Source of the DNA: Polytrichum commune | Taxonomy: Eukaryota; Streptophyta; Polytrichopsida; Polytrichales; Polytrichaceae | Reading direction: 5' to 3' | Length of the DNA stretch: 64,000 nucleotides | Assembly (NCBI GenBank): GCA_950295325.1 | Contig: OX485803.1 | Location: forward strand, 14,384,001-14,448,000 | Shown here: piece after piece, positions 1 through 13,000 of the stretch | Numbering within the stretch: position 1 is the stretch's first letter | Layout of the letters: the number at the start of each line of letters is the position of its first letter | The notes under the pieces: generated by a model | Databases searched by the model: none | The model's input: the letters and a program-made list of their open reading frames with translations, nothing else | What the model was told of the DNA's origin: nothing | Made by a program: the position numbers and the translations under genes

Positions 1-260
1 ATTGTTGTTTCAACTGTTAGATTCGAAGTTGAGATGCAAAAGTTACAAAAGGTCAAACCGAAGATTTTTCTCTCTCTTTAAACAATCACATAGACCCTCC
101 CAATTATGTCAACTATTAAACTGAAAAGAATTTATATATTTTTGAGCACTTTAGTTCAATATCATCGTAGCACATGTCTTTGTAATGTCGGTTCTTAACC
201 CATAACTTCCCAAGCAACCAAATTCTGGTTGATGGATGTTTTCTTCCCTACTCAATCATC
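1..260 (+). repeat. Interspersed repeat family A, copy cut by the window edge
   Basis: This stretch matches a repeat seen about a dozen times in the window. Shared landmarks are a run like 'agatgcaaaagttacaaaag', then 'atagaccctcccaatt', then 'gagcac..agtccaat' and 'acatgtctt'. No coding potential is visible. A second small fragment of the same family lies near 985-1110 ('gaccacataagag'). Other copies are listed separately. Confidence 0.7.
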
Positions 261-1541
261 CACAATCAAAACAACTATAAGCACCAAGCTAACATGAATA
301 TCTATGCATCAACACATGAGCTGTGCAATTTATAGATGACTAGAATGTGTAGAATATGTGAGTCAAAGTGGGAAGTGGTCATGTTTTTGTTATGTTGTGT
401 GCCCATGTGAGGGTCTTGACTCCAATCTATAGTCGCCACTTCAATGCAAACTTTGCACAAACATCGAAGATGTTCATTTTGATAAAATGATTTTTTGTTG
501 ATGTTCATGTAGAAATGGCCTTTGTGCTCACATCGACCATTCAATTTGACATTTGGACACTCTAAAAATTATAAGGAATTCTTTGCATATACGTGGTTAA
601 AAAACAAGGGACATTTTACATACTCCAAATGCAAGGTGGCTAGCTTATTGTGATTTGCACATTTTGGCATGAGAATTTGTGAAGATACCCAACTATTGAA
701 TGGTATCCATTTAGTGGACCACACAAGCCTTCCGCTCATTTTCCATGTGAATTTGATTGGTCAAAGGTTTCTTTCGAGGGGGATAAAACATGACATTTTC
801 TCATGCATCACTTCCTTCAATTGTTACAATCCAAAACTCCCAAGGGTTATTCGTGCACATTGTGAATCTCGTTATAGCTCATCTTCCATGTTTCAAGACC
901 CTATAGACAAATCCCATTTTAATCTCCAAACTTATCCACGAACATTCCACAACCAACATTGAGTGAAATGCACTCAAAACAACCCTTTCACGGGCTTGGG
1001 AAGTTAAGGGTAAAATACATGCCTTGCCTTATACCATTTGGATCCAGGTGTGTTCAATTAAGAAGGGTGACCACATAAGAGACATGTCACCTTTATATAT
1101 GTTGGTGGGCAAACCCTAGTGAGAAAGAACTTGTTATTTTGGGAGTCAGGATGAATGTCTTTTGAAATTGTTGAAGTGCTTCTTAATCATAGATTTTCTT
1201 GAATGGTTTTCTTCCAAGTATGTAAATTTTTTCCAAGAGTTGAATTTGTACCTATATGCACGCTAGTAACCATTCAAGAACATTTTGTTTAAGGGGCTAA
1301 CCCATCTAATTACTTAGCAGCCAATTTTCTTCTCCTCGATTGTCGGAGCCTAATGGGCGGTGGCAATGGATTTCAAAGTAATCTTTGGGCAAACATATAG
1401 ATAGATAGAAACTCTGGTCCCTTTTTAGCAAGGGGCTGGCGTGAATAAAGTGTCCGTTCGTAATGTCAATGACCCGATGCCCACCGGACAAGGGGACATT
1501 GGGGCAATACTACTCTCCCCTTTCGAGGATGGGCACTATAG
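261..1541. other. Non-coding stretch, nothing recognised
   Basis: Apart from a short family A fragment near 985-1110 I see no gene, RNA or element here. Open frames are short and lack splice-compatible neighbours or recognisable motifs. Confidence 0.5.
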
Positions 1542-1838
1542 CAGAGCCCAACACTTTCCTTTTTAATTGCACCCATACCCAGACCATGCCCATCAGCAGT
1601 GACCTATGCCCACCCATGCCCACCCATGCTATTCAAATTGCGCCCATGTATTCACAAATTGTGTAATGTGTATTGTGTAATTGTGTAATGTATCTTGTAT
1701 GATTGTGTAATTGTGCCCCACCCGTGCCCACCCATTATAATATCAAACCCATGCCCACCCATGAACAATAATATCGCAGCCATGCCCACCCAAAACCCAT
1801 GGGCATGGGTGGGTATGGGCACCCAATGTAGGGCTCTG
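1542..1838. mobile_element. hAT-type MITE with perfect 8-bp target duplication
   Basis: The element starts CAGAGCCCAACA and ends TGTAGGGCTCTG, so its ends form a short terminal inverted repeat. It is flanked on both sides by the direct repeat CACTATAG (1534-1541 and 1839-1846). An 8-bp target duplication with CAG-type termini is the signature of hAT transposons. At 297 bp it carries no transposase, so it must have been moved in trans. The interior is mostly a degenerate ATGCCCACCC minisatellite plus a TGTAAT-rich patch. The perfect target duplication suggests a fairly recent insertion. Confidence 0.85.
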
Positions 1839-2020
1839 CACTATAGTGACACACTATACTAGTTCCTAGCAAACACTTTAAACATGAGGCTATGTTGATG
1901 AGCAATTTGCGGACCAACACAACTGATAGAAGATGTGGATAATCTCGAAGGTATATTATCGTCAGATGGACAGTGGAATAGAATGGTTAGTAATATATAG
2001 ATTTTACACATTTTGAGCTT

Positions 2021-2340
2021 CGTGCAAGTTTACCGACCGCTTTACTCCACTGTTCGTTCAAAGATTCTTAGACATCGCCCAACATGAAATGAGTGCAGAC
2101 GCTCACAATTTGGGTTCAGCTTCTCGGATATCGAATGGAGAAATTGTTCCCTGATTCACGTGATATGAAATTTGAGCGTCCTGCAAGTTTACCGACCATT
2201 TTACTCCACTGTTCCATTCAATGTTTTTTAGCCATCGCCCAACATGAAATGAGTGTGGACACTCACAATTTGGGTTCAAAATTCAGCTTCTCGGAGCTCG
2301 AATCGAGAAATTGTTCCCTGATTCACTTGATTGGTTGTTG
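2021..2340. repeat. Two-copy tandem duplication, about 150 bp per unit
   Basis: Two diverged direct copies lie side by side, roughly 2021-2170 and 2171-2340. Both carry 'tgcaagtttaccgacc', 'tttactccactgtt', 'catcgcccaacatgaaatga' and 'gagaaattgttccctgattc'. The second copy has a few extra bases. An open frame runs through copy 2 but has no recognisable protein features. Confidence 0.85.
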
Positions 2341-4313
2341 TAGTAATGGAATGATTGCATTGCTTGAAGAACTGGAGAAGCCTATATTCGGTTTCTGTAG
2401 AAGTGTTTCATTTGTGATTGTTTAAGATTGCAATTATTATTTTGTGTGAATGTGATCACTATGTATCCCGCACATAAATTAAACTTTTACAGTAATCTCT
2501 TTTACTTCATGGCGGTATTCTAAAAAAAGAAATTATTTAAAAAAATCACAAACTGCAATTGTGAATGTGATTGCGATTGATACGCTAGGTATGCATCGTG
2601 ATTGTATACATTAGGTATTCCTCTTATTTATTCTATAAAGTAACATGCTCCTATTACCTATCCAATTAGTGATTGTGGAGAGCTAGAATCTAGATCTAAC
2701 TAGCATGTCCTTCAGCGGGAACTCGGAAAGAGGTGTGTGGCAATTCCCACAAACGTATCACAAATTTCTTCTTCTTCAAAGCACGTGGACCGCATGTGCA
2801 ACTCCCAACATGATTGTGTAAAATACTAGGCATCGGAAGACACGCTACTCGGAGAAGTTAGTCCTTGTTTCTTCTGAAGAACCAAATTCTCTCAAATAAG
2901 GAGTCCTTGTTCGATTTGAGTTTCCATGGAACCGTTGTTGGATGTCCGTAGGGATATCCTTCCCATCAACAAACAGAAGATCCGACCCGAATTGAATAGA
3001 CTGTATAATAGGAGCCGATAAAGCTCACAAGCACTTGGCACTGTTCAGAGATACACTGCATTGAGCCTAAGTTACACGTGAGGCCCTCTGTGACATCATT
3101 GACCACTTATTGACACCGAACGATGGAGACAACAAAACGCCATTAAAAAATTATTGATGATAACCTCCAAAACAAGGCTTGCCAATGACAACACAAAGTT
3201 TTATCCACTCTTGGAGGTAGCTATGGAACTGTTGCATTTGGTAAACTAACTCATTATTGGTGACATCATGCCTGGCGTCACCTGCTCGAATATGCTGTTA
3301 TAATTCCCGTGGAGTCATATCTCGATCACGGGTTAGAGTGACTTGTGATTTAAACCAAGGCTCGGCATTTTGAACTAGGTGGCCGTTCGGAAGGATTGTG
3401 CCTCTTCAGGGAACGCGTTCCATTGGTTTGTGCTCCAAGTGCTCCATGAGCACGGGATTAACCTTGGACCTTCTTCCCATTCCCTTTAATCCCTCTTGTG
3501 CCAAGGTAACCCTATATTTCGCGAAGAAAGAACGTACCTTGCTTTTGCAGAGAATCTCGATGGTTTCTCCAATTTTGTGTTAAATCTTCAAGCAGACGGG
3601 TTTGAGCTTGTCAAAATGCAAGTGCAACCTTTGTCTCTAGTTTGATGGGTCATGGCTTCTTGAATAGGGGAGAGAGTCACTTGGAATTTACACCGATTCC
3701 TTTCTGTAATTCGCATTGTTCACTCGAACTTTCGGTTTACCTTGATGATCGCTTCTGAGCTTCAGGTGCACTCAACACACGATGCCAGGCCCACTTTCAA
3801 TTATCAGCATGATAGGCAAGGAAGGATAGAGAGATAAGGAGGTTTAGAGGATCAGAGGGAATAATAACCTAATAGCTGAGAAGGTTATCGAAATCTTTCA
3901 GGATCGAAGGGAATCTCGACCCTTGACCAAAGCCGACCCGCTTCCGTTCCAGATGTCAAAAGAGTCTGGATTCTTCTCAAAAATTGCACGATCCCAAAGA
4001 TTTCAGAGAAATCCCCCCAAGTTAACACAGAAAGTTGCCTCTAAGTTAAGCAAACCTCGAGACCGAAGCTTGCTATTCGAAGGAGACGACCTCGAGTGGC
4101 AAAGAATAGTCGATGACGTGTAAATCTCAACAACATCATACGCACGAATCATTACGAATATTTCACCGAGGACCGAAATACGAACCAAACCCCAAATTTG
4201 GGTCGAGATTTGAGCTCGTTGTCTTCAGATTCTCATGGTTTCAGAGGACATAGAACGTCATCTTCAATTTTAAGGCCACGATTCAGGCAATAGGGAGCTA
4301 ATTAAAGAAAAGG
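2341..4313. other. Non-coding stretch, no gene recognised
   Basis: Several short open frames occur (for example 3398-3583 and 3923-4123), none with a recognisable domain. The text could be a decayed retroelement, but I found no primer-binding site, protease or reverse-transcriptase motif to support that. Confidence 0.45.
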
Positions 4314-4618
4314 GTTCTCTCTAACTTACATTTACACTCACACACCCTATCTCGACACCCAAAATTTAGGGGTGGGTACGAGGAGAAGATAAGTGGTATA
4401 CCCACAACATGGTCATCCTACTACCGACTCGCGTTCACGCAAGAGCAAGTCGGTAAGAAAAAAACAAAGGGTTCTCTCTCCACCTTTAGGCTCGCGCACA
4501 TTATCCCAAGATTCTCGAAATTGGGGATGGGAAGGAGAATATCATATAGTCTACCCACAACATGGTCACGGTAACTAATGAGCACTTACGCAAGACAAAA
4601 TCGGTAAGCATTTAAAAC
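4314..4618. repeat. Two-copy tandem duplication, about 150 bp per unit
   Basis: Two adjacent units (about 4314-4469 and 4470-4618) each begin with 'gttctctct' and contain a 'ggggatggg'-like box. Each then has the identical 'tacccacaacatggtca' and ends near 'cggtaag'. No coding content is seen. Confidence 0.7.
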
Positions 4619-4744
4619 GGAGCATTGAGATTCTCGCCGGGATGGGTGAGGGGGGAGCTTTAAGATTTTTAGGGCATGGATACGAAGACCACTACGGCTG
4701 TGAAGTGAATATTTTACTATAGAGGAAGTCGATTTCAAGGCGCC

Positions 4745-4985
4745 CCATACACCGCACCCTTGGGCTTAGGCGCACAAGAGCATCATAGTGACCATACCTT
4801 TCACCTTTGGGCTTGGGCATACAAGGGTTCAAACACAACCATACTACCCACCCTTGGGCTTAGGTGCGCAGGGTATTAAAGTGACCATACGGAGTGCGCA
4901 AGTGTATAAAAGTGACCATACCGGGCACGCAAGGGTTTCAAGTGACCATATTGCATGCTCTTGGGCTTAAGCGCATAAATCTTGA
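4745..4985. repeat. Degenerate minisatellite upstream of the BTB gene
   Basis: Irregular units of about 40-65 bp repeat 'cttgggcttaggcgca', 'caagggt' and 'aaagtgaccatac'. The block stops about 50 bp before the first ATG of the BTB gene, so it lies in its promoter or 5' leader. Confidence 0.7.
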
Positions 4986-5037
4986 CTTTTTAAAGATTTT
5001 GGGCATGGGTAGGAAGAGATAGAAACCCACCCTCTTG

Positions 5038-7463
5038 ATGCATGCATGTGGCAATTGGCGAGGTGGTTCCATACCCGTCATGCCCGTCATACCCGGCATT
5101 GACACCCCGGTAGCAGCAGGAGGCCCGTCATCCTCATGGCCGTCCTCGTACCCGGCCCCCACCGGGTTGGGCACGGGCACGGGCACGGGAACGGGCACCT
5201 CCTGCGGAAGACCCGCCGCCGCCGCCGCCTCCGCAGCACGGCCGTGGAAGCGGCGGCGTCTGGCACGGTGGACCGCGGCGCCCTACCTGCCGCGCCGGTC
5301 GTTAGAAGCCATGGCCGCTGGTCAGGGCCCGCCGCCGCGGTACGGCGACCGTCAGTCGGCCGATGTACTCCTGACGCTGCGACCTCCGGACGGGCGGCCG
5401 CCACTGCCACCGTTGCTTCTCCACTCACACGCTCTCCGTCGCTCTGAGTTCTTCGAAGCTCGATTGAGCGAACGATGGGCCGCCGGAGAGCATACCAATC
5501 CATTGAAAATCACATTGGACACCGAGAATGGAAGAGAATCAAGCACATATGTTCGATGCATTCAGCTTCTCTATGTTCCAGACCGCGTGAAGCATGCCTC
5601 ATTCCGGGATGTTCAAGATGCGCTGGGGATCTTAGAAGTGGCGGCCGAATTTTTGTTCCACGATTGCGTGGACGCATGCATGCGGTACCTGGAGGCGGTC
5701 CCCTGGACATCAGAGGATGAGAATGCCATTAGAGCTTCTATGGTCAATTTACACTTGCAAGCTTCCCCGGACCTGGCAGCCAGGTTGCGCACAACGGAAA
5801 GTTCTGCTGTGGACACCATGGAGGTCGTGCTCGGGCAGCTTCTGGCCAGGGTCACCAGCGGCGCGCCATCGAAGGCCCGTGACATCACGGAGCGGGTGCT
5901 GCTTGCGAATGTGCAGCCGTCCACTCCTCCCGCCTTCGCTGCCGTGAACGAGGTGGCGTTGTTCAAGGAGTTACACGGGAATTTGGAGAAGGTCAGAGTC
6001 CAGCTGCGGAAGTTCGCCAACTTCTTCTCATGGAGCTCTCATCAGGTGCGATATTAACCCTCTCACATGGCACTGCAGTGTGTCTAAGTTTGTATTTTAA
6101 AACAGACTTTGTAGCATTTTCAGTTACGTGTGGAGGAATTCGCTGTAGTCAATGTCGAGGTCGTCGCAGCTCCTAGTTCCACCATTTTAGTTTCATCTCT
6201 TTAATGTGTGATCATGAGTCTTAGATTAAAATCTGACTTGCCACAATTGGCCACATGATTGCTGTTGTCGAGACATGGAGACGGATCATGGCACCACATT
6301 ATGTAAAAATTCATTTTGAAAACAGAGTTTTGTAGCGTTATAAGTTACGTGCAAATATGCGTGTGGAGGAATTCACTGTAGTCAAAGTCGAGGTCTTCGC
6401 AGCTCCTAGTTTCACCATTCGAGTTTCATCTTAATTTTCCATCGTGAATCATAAAGAAAAAATTGACAAGTGCCTCATGTGGACATATGAGTGCGGTGTG
6501 AAGTCATCGAGACGGATCAGGTCCTGCTGTATGTTGAATTGCGAAAGGTGGTGTCATCGGATTCATGTTTCACAAACATATGCACACTCTCGCATGCACC
6601 GCATTGTGTTTTGTCTTTTTGGGACAATTTAGTTTCGTAGCGCGAGTTGCGTGCAAATATGCCTGTGTTGGAATTCACGGCACTCACAATCTAGGTCTTC
6701 GCGGCTCCTAGCCTTTCCACCGTTTGAGTTTTATCTCTTTAATTTGTCGTTATGAATCTTTTAAGAAAATTCGACTTGCCTTATGTGGCCACATGAGTGC
6801 TGTTGTCAAAACATGGACACTGATCGATCAGGTCTCACTGTATTCTGAATTGTGAAAGGTGGCGTCATCGGACTTATGTTTGTTTCTGGGCATGTTAGGG
6901 TCTCAGGTATATAATGCTGATGTTCTCCGGTCCCTCCTTCACTTGACCAGGTGGCAATGTCATGTTCGGCTTTGCGATGGCTGTTGGACGAAGTATATGC
7001 TCTTCAAATCGCAGATGTTGCTGTGAAAATGTTCTCCGAGGAGCAAGAACTTGCACATTTGATGGTATTGAGGGCTTTCCAGAACCCCTTCACCGAAACC
7101 CTATTCCACATCCTGGTGCGCATGCTTCAAGCACTTGTAAAAGGAGAAATTGTGTCACCGAGGTCCGTCCGGATGGCGCTTGTCTCAACATGGTTACCTG
7201 TGGTTGCCAAATTGGGGAATGATGGTGGGGATCATGTTTCTGGAAGGCACAACGATTTGCGGGTACAGCTTGAACATGGATTGGGGGCTGTTGTCGAGAC
7301 GCTTCCCATCTTGGACCAAGAATCGATTTTTAAGGTCTGGATTAGCGCATGCTTGAAATGTCGGAAAGCATGGCCAGATTTGAGTGAGGCACTTGATTCT
7401 TGGTGTAGTAAGCTGCGGGCTGCTCAACGGGAAGACACGGACTACGAGATTTCTTCTTCTTGA
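5038..7463 (+). CDS. BTB/POZ domain protein, two exons
   Basis: Exon 1 is 5038-6045 and exon 2 is 6951-7463, joined in phase 0 (CATCAG|GTGCGA ... GACCAG|GTGGCA), giving 506 residues. The BTB/POZ fold lies at about residues 105-222. It starts with a 'SADVLLTL' strand, then 'HSHALRRSEFFEARLSERW' and a 'TYVRCIQLLYV' helix. The arrangement resembles the plant At1g63850/At3g05675 class, which carries an extra helical C-terminal region, as here. BTB proteins of this kind may act as substrate adaptors for cullin-3 ubiquitin ligases, but for this branch that is inference. The first 90 residues are low complexity: a Gly-Thr run from a GGCACG repeat, an Ala run and a basic KRRR stretch (residues 71-74). 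Met92 (position 5311) is an alternative start just before the conserved part. The start at 5038 is the first ATG and is uncertain. Confidence 0.85.
6097..6895. repeat. Three tandem repeats filling the BTB intron
   Basis: The 905-bp intron (6046-6950) is almost entirely three diverged direct copies, about 6097-6318, 6319-6626 and 6627-6895. Each has 'gaattc' after a 'gttacgtg' or 'gttgcgtg' box, then 'cgcagctcctag' or 'cgcggctcctag', then 'gacttgcc' or a variant, then a 'cacatgagtgc'-like box and 'gatcaggt'. Copies 2 and 3 share a longer tail (a 'gaaaggtgg' box). The repeats stop short of both splice sites. Confidence 0.85.
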
Positions 7464-10031
7464 GGGTTGAAACCTATTTTGCCTGTGCATGTCGAATTTT
7501 AAAGTCGGTCTCCATGCATGTAGTGCAATGGCTTCTTATACTTCCTATGATTTCAAGAAGCAAGAGGCTAGAGCCCGTAAGTCATGAAATTGTACAGTCG
7601 TAATTACACATTGAGATTTTTCTGTGAAAAGAGTTTTTGTGATCAAGTGCTTCCAGTTTGATGCAGATGGTTGGTTTACTTGGTAAGCCTACCTTTTCTT
7701 TTCTTAGAGTATTTGTTTCATATGCCAGTTGTCAATGCTAATTCTGAGTTGCATTGTCTCTATGGCGTGGTACTGGTAATATTGAAACAGCTGTTGAAAG
7801 TTTTACTGGATCCCTGTGAATCCTTGGATGCTGAAGTCAATGAGTGTCGATGATGGAATTTGAATTTGAGATAATTCCGGATTTGGAGATGCAAGTGGGA
7901 GTACGAAGGGAATATATGCAAAACTAATAAAATGCATGTATTTGTTTTCTCTGCAAAATGATCATCTCGGTTCAATCCTTTGCCCTCAATGAAGGACTCA
8001 CATTTAAAATGTTGTTGTGATGCATGCCTTATACTACTTGAGTCTCCCATTGGTGGTTCTAATGTGCATGTAGTGGTTCATCAAGCACAGAATTGGGAGT
8101 CTTGTGTCTGGTTTACAGGTTGTCTGGAGTTACTGAATAGATAGATCTTTCGTCATTGTTGGATTGTAGTGCTATCGATCCTCCAAATTATTATTAGGCA
8201 TATGTCTATTTGGAGTAGTACCTTGATTTTTAGGATGACAACCTTTGGCATCTGAATGTGGAGATGCTTCATATGCAATCAATAGGGTGGTATCTACAGT
8301 AATCTACAGCAAGCTACAGTAGGAGACTGTAACCTCCTATGCAGTCTAGCATGAATATTTCTTAAGAATATGAATTCTCAAACTCCAAAAATGAATCTCC
8401 ACAAATTCAACAACGCCACGTTGATGAGTGGATATGTGTACCAAATGTGTTAAGAAGCTATTATACTGGCACTCTGCACGGAGTATCTCTCTCAGGTAAA
8501 GTGACGGTTGGATCTGTTTGACGTCCACTTTACTGCCATTCAAGATAAATGGGATATGTGCCTATTGTGCATATGATTCAGAGTTTGTATACTCCTAAAG
8601 TACAAATTCCACAACAAAAGTGGCCGTGTAGGGGGATCCATTTTGAGGTTTCTTGTGTGCTTAGCACTTCTGTTGTCCCTATTCGGATGATAGACAATAG
8701 CTGAAGAATAGTCCACTACATTCAAACAAGCATGCTTTGTGTTTGAAACTTTGCATGGATATATAGAAGTGGTCTCAGAAAGTTGTCAAAAAAAGAAAGA
8801 AAGATGACTCCAATGTTGCCACCAACTCGACTTATGGTTTTGCTTCATCTTTGAGTTGGTCTAAGTCTATGTGTAATCTCGAAATGTGCATCATGAGACT
8901 TAGAGGGCCCTTGAAGAACATTGCCTCCTTCAAAGGTGAAGACCTTGGATGGGCATGTACAAATTGGCCTAAGCGTATCTCCCCCAAGGGCAAGCCCCCA
9001 TGTTCCCACGTGGTTGGTTGAAATTATTTAGCACAACTAGAAACCCCCCCTATGATTGGGTGGACCAAAGGTTTCATTTCTTGTCCCCCAAAAATCAAGC
9101 GTTAGGAAGGTCACCCATTTGAGTACTATCCATTCCAGCCTTTGGCAGTTTAAGGAGGTCCCATGTGATCTGGGTAAAGGCCTTGGGTTCAAACCACCTT
9201 TCCTTGTTACAAAATAAGACTCCAATCCTTCTTCATTTGGAAGTGGTCCCACAGTGGTTGTGTTCCCACAGTAGTTATGCTACTCCTTTAATTGTTACCA
9301 ACAAGTTCATTCAATGATAGTGAGCGTGTGCTCCAAGCAACTATGCTTAAAATGGCATGGTCACTTCAAATACACAAAAATTCAAAATCTGAATCTGACC
9401 AATTTATGTGTGCTTTCACTCCGATTAAAACCAAGAACTAGATAGCCACAACAGACAAGTGGCCACATAAGGCATGCACACTATACACATTCCAACTCCC
9501 TTGCCCCCTTTTCCAACTCTAAAATGTGACCTCATTGTCCGCAACAAGATAGTGCATGATCTGTTCAAATTCATACTCATTGTAAAATACATGGAGGATT
9601 AAATTAAACCCCTCGCACAAGCTGCTTCAAGTAGAACATCCTTCCTCTGGTGGAAGTTCCACTGAGTGCCATCCCACTTAACATGACAGTACTAAAAGAA
9701 GCTTAACAAATTGTGTAAAGTCATCATCACTCTACTTGAAACTGATAGTGCGCATAGTTGCCAAGTTGTTTTACCGGATTAAGTTTCCAAGTAGAAAGCC
9801 TGGTATATATACTACAAAACTCTTAAAGACTCTTTTCTGCCAGTCAAGAAAAGAAGTGGAATTTATATCAATCACAACGATATATGACAGTGACCAACAG
9901 ATTTCTGCTGTTAGGCGGTATTGAAACAGTGGTGTAGTAAAAATACACCCAGGTGGGGTAGTAGTAATCTTTTCCTTTCCCTAAACTTCTGAGATTTCCA
10001 TTGGAGAGTTACAAGCTTACTAGTTTACACC
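7464..10031. other. BTB 3' region and intergenic DNA
   Basis: The first few hundred bases are probably the BTB 3' untranslated region. No further gene is seen before the convergent 3' end of Fd-GOGAT. Near 9120-9200 an A-box-like 'tggcagtttaagg' is followed by a B-box-like 'gggttcaaacc', so a decayed tRNA-derived SINE is possible but not shown. Confidence 0.5.
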
Positions 10032-13000
10032 TTAGGCAGCTTGGGCTACAAGTTGCTCCACAGACTGGTCTCGGGTGTCAGCATTTGCCTCTGGAGTATC
10101 TTCTTCACTTGGTGGCACCAGTTGCCAGAACAGTGGGAGGTACTTGTCCCAGTTTGACAAAATCTCTCTGGCCTTACCGCTGCCTGTCTTGTCCTGTAAA
10201 CCACTCCAACCCAAGCACATCAATAAATTATGTACTCTAATTACGAGCTCATCAGAGGACCCCCTGGAATTTCCAGCCAATCACACAACTGGGAGCGAAC
10301 TATGGCCTTTGCAGCAAAAAACGAAAGGGAAAAAAACGAAGAAAAGGATATGCCTATGTTTGTTAACACTGCGTAAAAATGCTATTCAAAGACTCAAATT
10401 AACTAACCAGGTGTGATTGAAGAAGCCGCTGAAGTTGCTGTTGACCAGCAGGTGTGATAACTCGTTGCATTTTCACAATCTCCTTGTTCACCTAAACATA
10501 TGATGGAATTCTTTTGATGCATGAGTCATGGAAGAATACATCGCTGCATTAGCTACATAATCTAGGAAAGTTAAAGAACGTGGGTAGTTTTACATAAAGA
10601 AAGGTGGCTACCTTTGTCACAAAAGTATCGTCCTCATCCAAGAAGTAACCAAGGCCACCTGTCATTCCTGCAGCAACATTGCGGCCAACCCTGTACAGAC
10701 GACATTGTAAAACTTAGAGAGACAGGTTGACCCCCAAAACCCTCCATTTAAATCAAAATATATAATCTACCTTCACTGCCTTTCCCCATTAAGGAACATG
10801 CTTGTAACTTAGGCTAAATTGAGAGGACCAATTCAGTTCAATTATAGCATTGGAGTAATTCTTAAAGTCTTTAGGTTAAACTCCGGGTGAGTTGGCTTAA
10901 AGGTGGGTTTTAGGGCTTATATGTACGAGTTGCCCAAGTTTTCTAAACGCCTAAAGTGGGTCTGGGTTTTAAATATCAGCTTTCTATTTTGTCATACTAA
11001 GACTGGTGGGCCAAGCTGACCTTCATAGGCTGATCTGGGCTTTAGGCTGGTGGGTCGCATGGGCAGACCCTAATTTAGATCCTGAAGCTCTCTCAAGTTT
11101 TTTGGACTGAAAGATGAGATCAGAGTGTGACCCAACTTTCAAAATAAGGCTCCGACATGAGATGATCTAATGAGCTCTTGCCAGAAAAGTCTTAAAGAAA
11201 TATGAGAATTCGCACGAACAACTTACTTGCCAATAGCCACAATGCAACCACCTGTCATGTATTCACAGGCATGGTCACCAGTGCCTTCAATGACAGCTTC
11301 AGCAAGTGAATTTCGAACAGCAAAGCGTTCACCGGCCTTTCCATTAACAAACATTTGACCTCCAGTGGCTCCATACAAGCATGTGTTTCCCACTATAGTT
11401 GCATCTTCTGCCTTGAAACCACGATCCTCATTTGGCACAATAACAATTTCTCCTCCAGCCATGCCCTAAACAAAATGCATTCTCAAAATTAGATAGCCTG
11501 CTATGGTCTGCAATGCAGAGAAAGTTCATTCTAATCATAAAGTTGGTCAATGAAATACCCAAGAAGATGTCATGATTCAATGAGAAGAATACTACTACAT
11601 AAAAGCTGCAGATATTAGTATGATAATGTCAATTTTCATACTCATACAAAACTAACTGGAAAGCACGCATCACAATGACCACACCCATTTCTAAATCCTT
11701 GTTTGTTATTTACCTATGCTAAAATTTTTATTAATTGTTTGAAAGCAAGGGATGCTGTGAGCTACCTTGCCAACATAGTCATTGGCTTCTCCAACCAACC
11801 GCAAATGCAAACCTGGAGTCAAGAAACATCCAAATGATTGTCCTGCACTTCCTTCAAATCTGCACAATGAAACACCACAAGACCTTGAAGTCATGGTTGC
11901 AAAGCAATGATAGTATCTCAATATTTAAATTTAGATGACCTATCCTGCATGATGTCACTTTGAAGGCATCAGGACTAGAACATTATTCTCGTGTTTCAGA
12001 TTCATGCTATATTACCCAAGAAAACATCGGCATGCAAATTTGTGCTAAGGGATGTGGTGGTAAGAGGTGATTAGCCAGAAATGATTATATGCTTCATTGC
12101 ACAATTTGATCAATTACAGGTACTTACGTCAACTTAATTTCTCCTGCAAAGCCGGTGTCCCCATATTTCTTGGCAATCGCACCACCAATTCGGCCCCCTA
12201 CAGATCGGTCTACATTGAAGATCTTGACAGTCTTCTCCGCCGTCTTCTCATTCTCAATAGCATTAGCAATCTACAACAAAAACCTTAGTGGTCAGTGCAA
12301 AAGTTGTAGGAAAAACTCTTTGACAACCAGAGTCGCAAACTTGGTAATATATGGACTTGCAACTGACATTTCATAGTGTTAAGGTTTTTTGCTGACATTA
12401 GCAAGTGGTCTATAGTTATATTCAAAATCTGTCAAAGTGCAAAGTGATGGCACACAGACTGTTCAATCGGGATGAAGTGGAGTCCAACCTCTGGATCAGC
12501 AAGGAGTGTGTCATCTAAAACTGGGCCATTTGAATGCACCTCCTGTTTCCGTATCTTAGAACTGGTCCACTTTGGTCGGTCCACGCTCTATGGATGAAGA
12601 ACCAAACATAACAACATCACACTTGATTAATGTCTACTACTGAACTATAGAACCAAGTTCAAATGATAGTATACATGTTTTTCTTTTCAAAAAGGTGATC
12701 TGCTACTTTCAGAAACTAGCATGTAATTCAAAGACAAAAAATTGAATATCCATGGATATATCATAACAATGTTACAAAATAGAAAATATCCTATGCCAGA
12801 ACTAGTTTGTGATTTTTCTACAAAATCTATAGAACTCCAAAATCTTATGCTCACAGTACATAACCTAGTCCGACTTGCCTATTCCCCAAATTTGGCACTA
12901 GATGCATATTTTACAAACAAAAACCTCTAACATGGACTGGTACTTCAACCTACTTAAATCAGATATCAAATTCATATCAAAAGCAGAGCATGTTGAAATC

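Noticed and set aside
5087-5947. Several long open frames on both strands overlapping the BTB exon
   Set aside because: They are shadows of a GC-rich coding exon in other frames. Only the plus-strand frame gives the BTB domain and joins exon 2 in phase.
9037-9252. Minus-strand open frame with a 'GGLNPRPLPRSHG' segment
   Set aside because: No family recognised. The region looks more like a decayed SINE or other repeat with a B-box-like sequence.
10720-11210. GGGCTT/GGCCCA-rich text in an Fd-GOGAT intron as a possible viral or retroelement insert
   Set aside because: Only low-complexity recurrence of short words. No ends, coding motifs or second copy were found.
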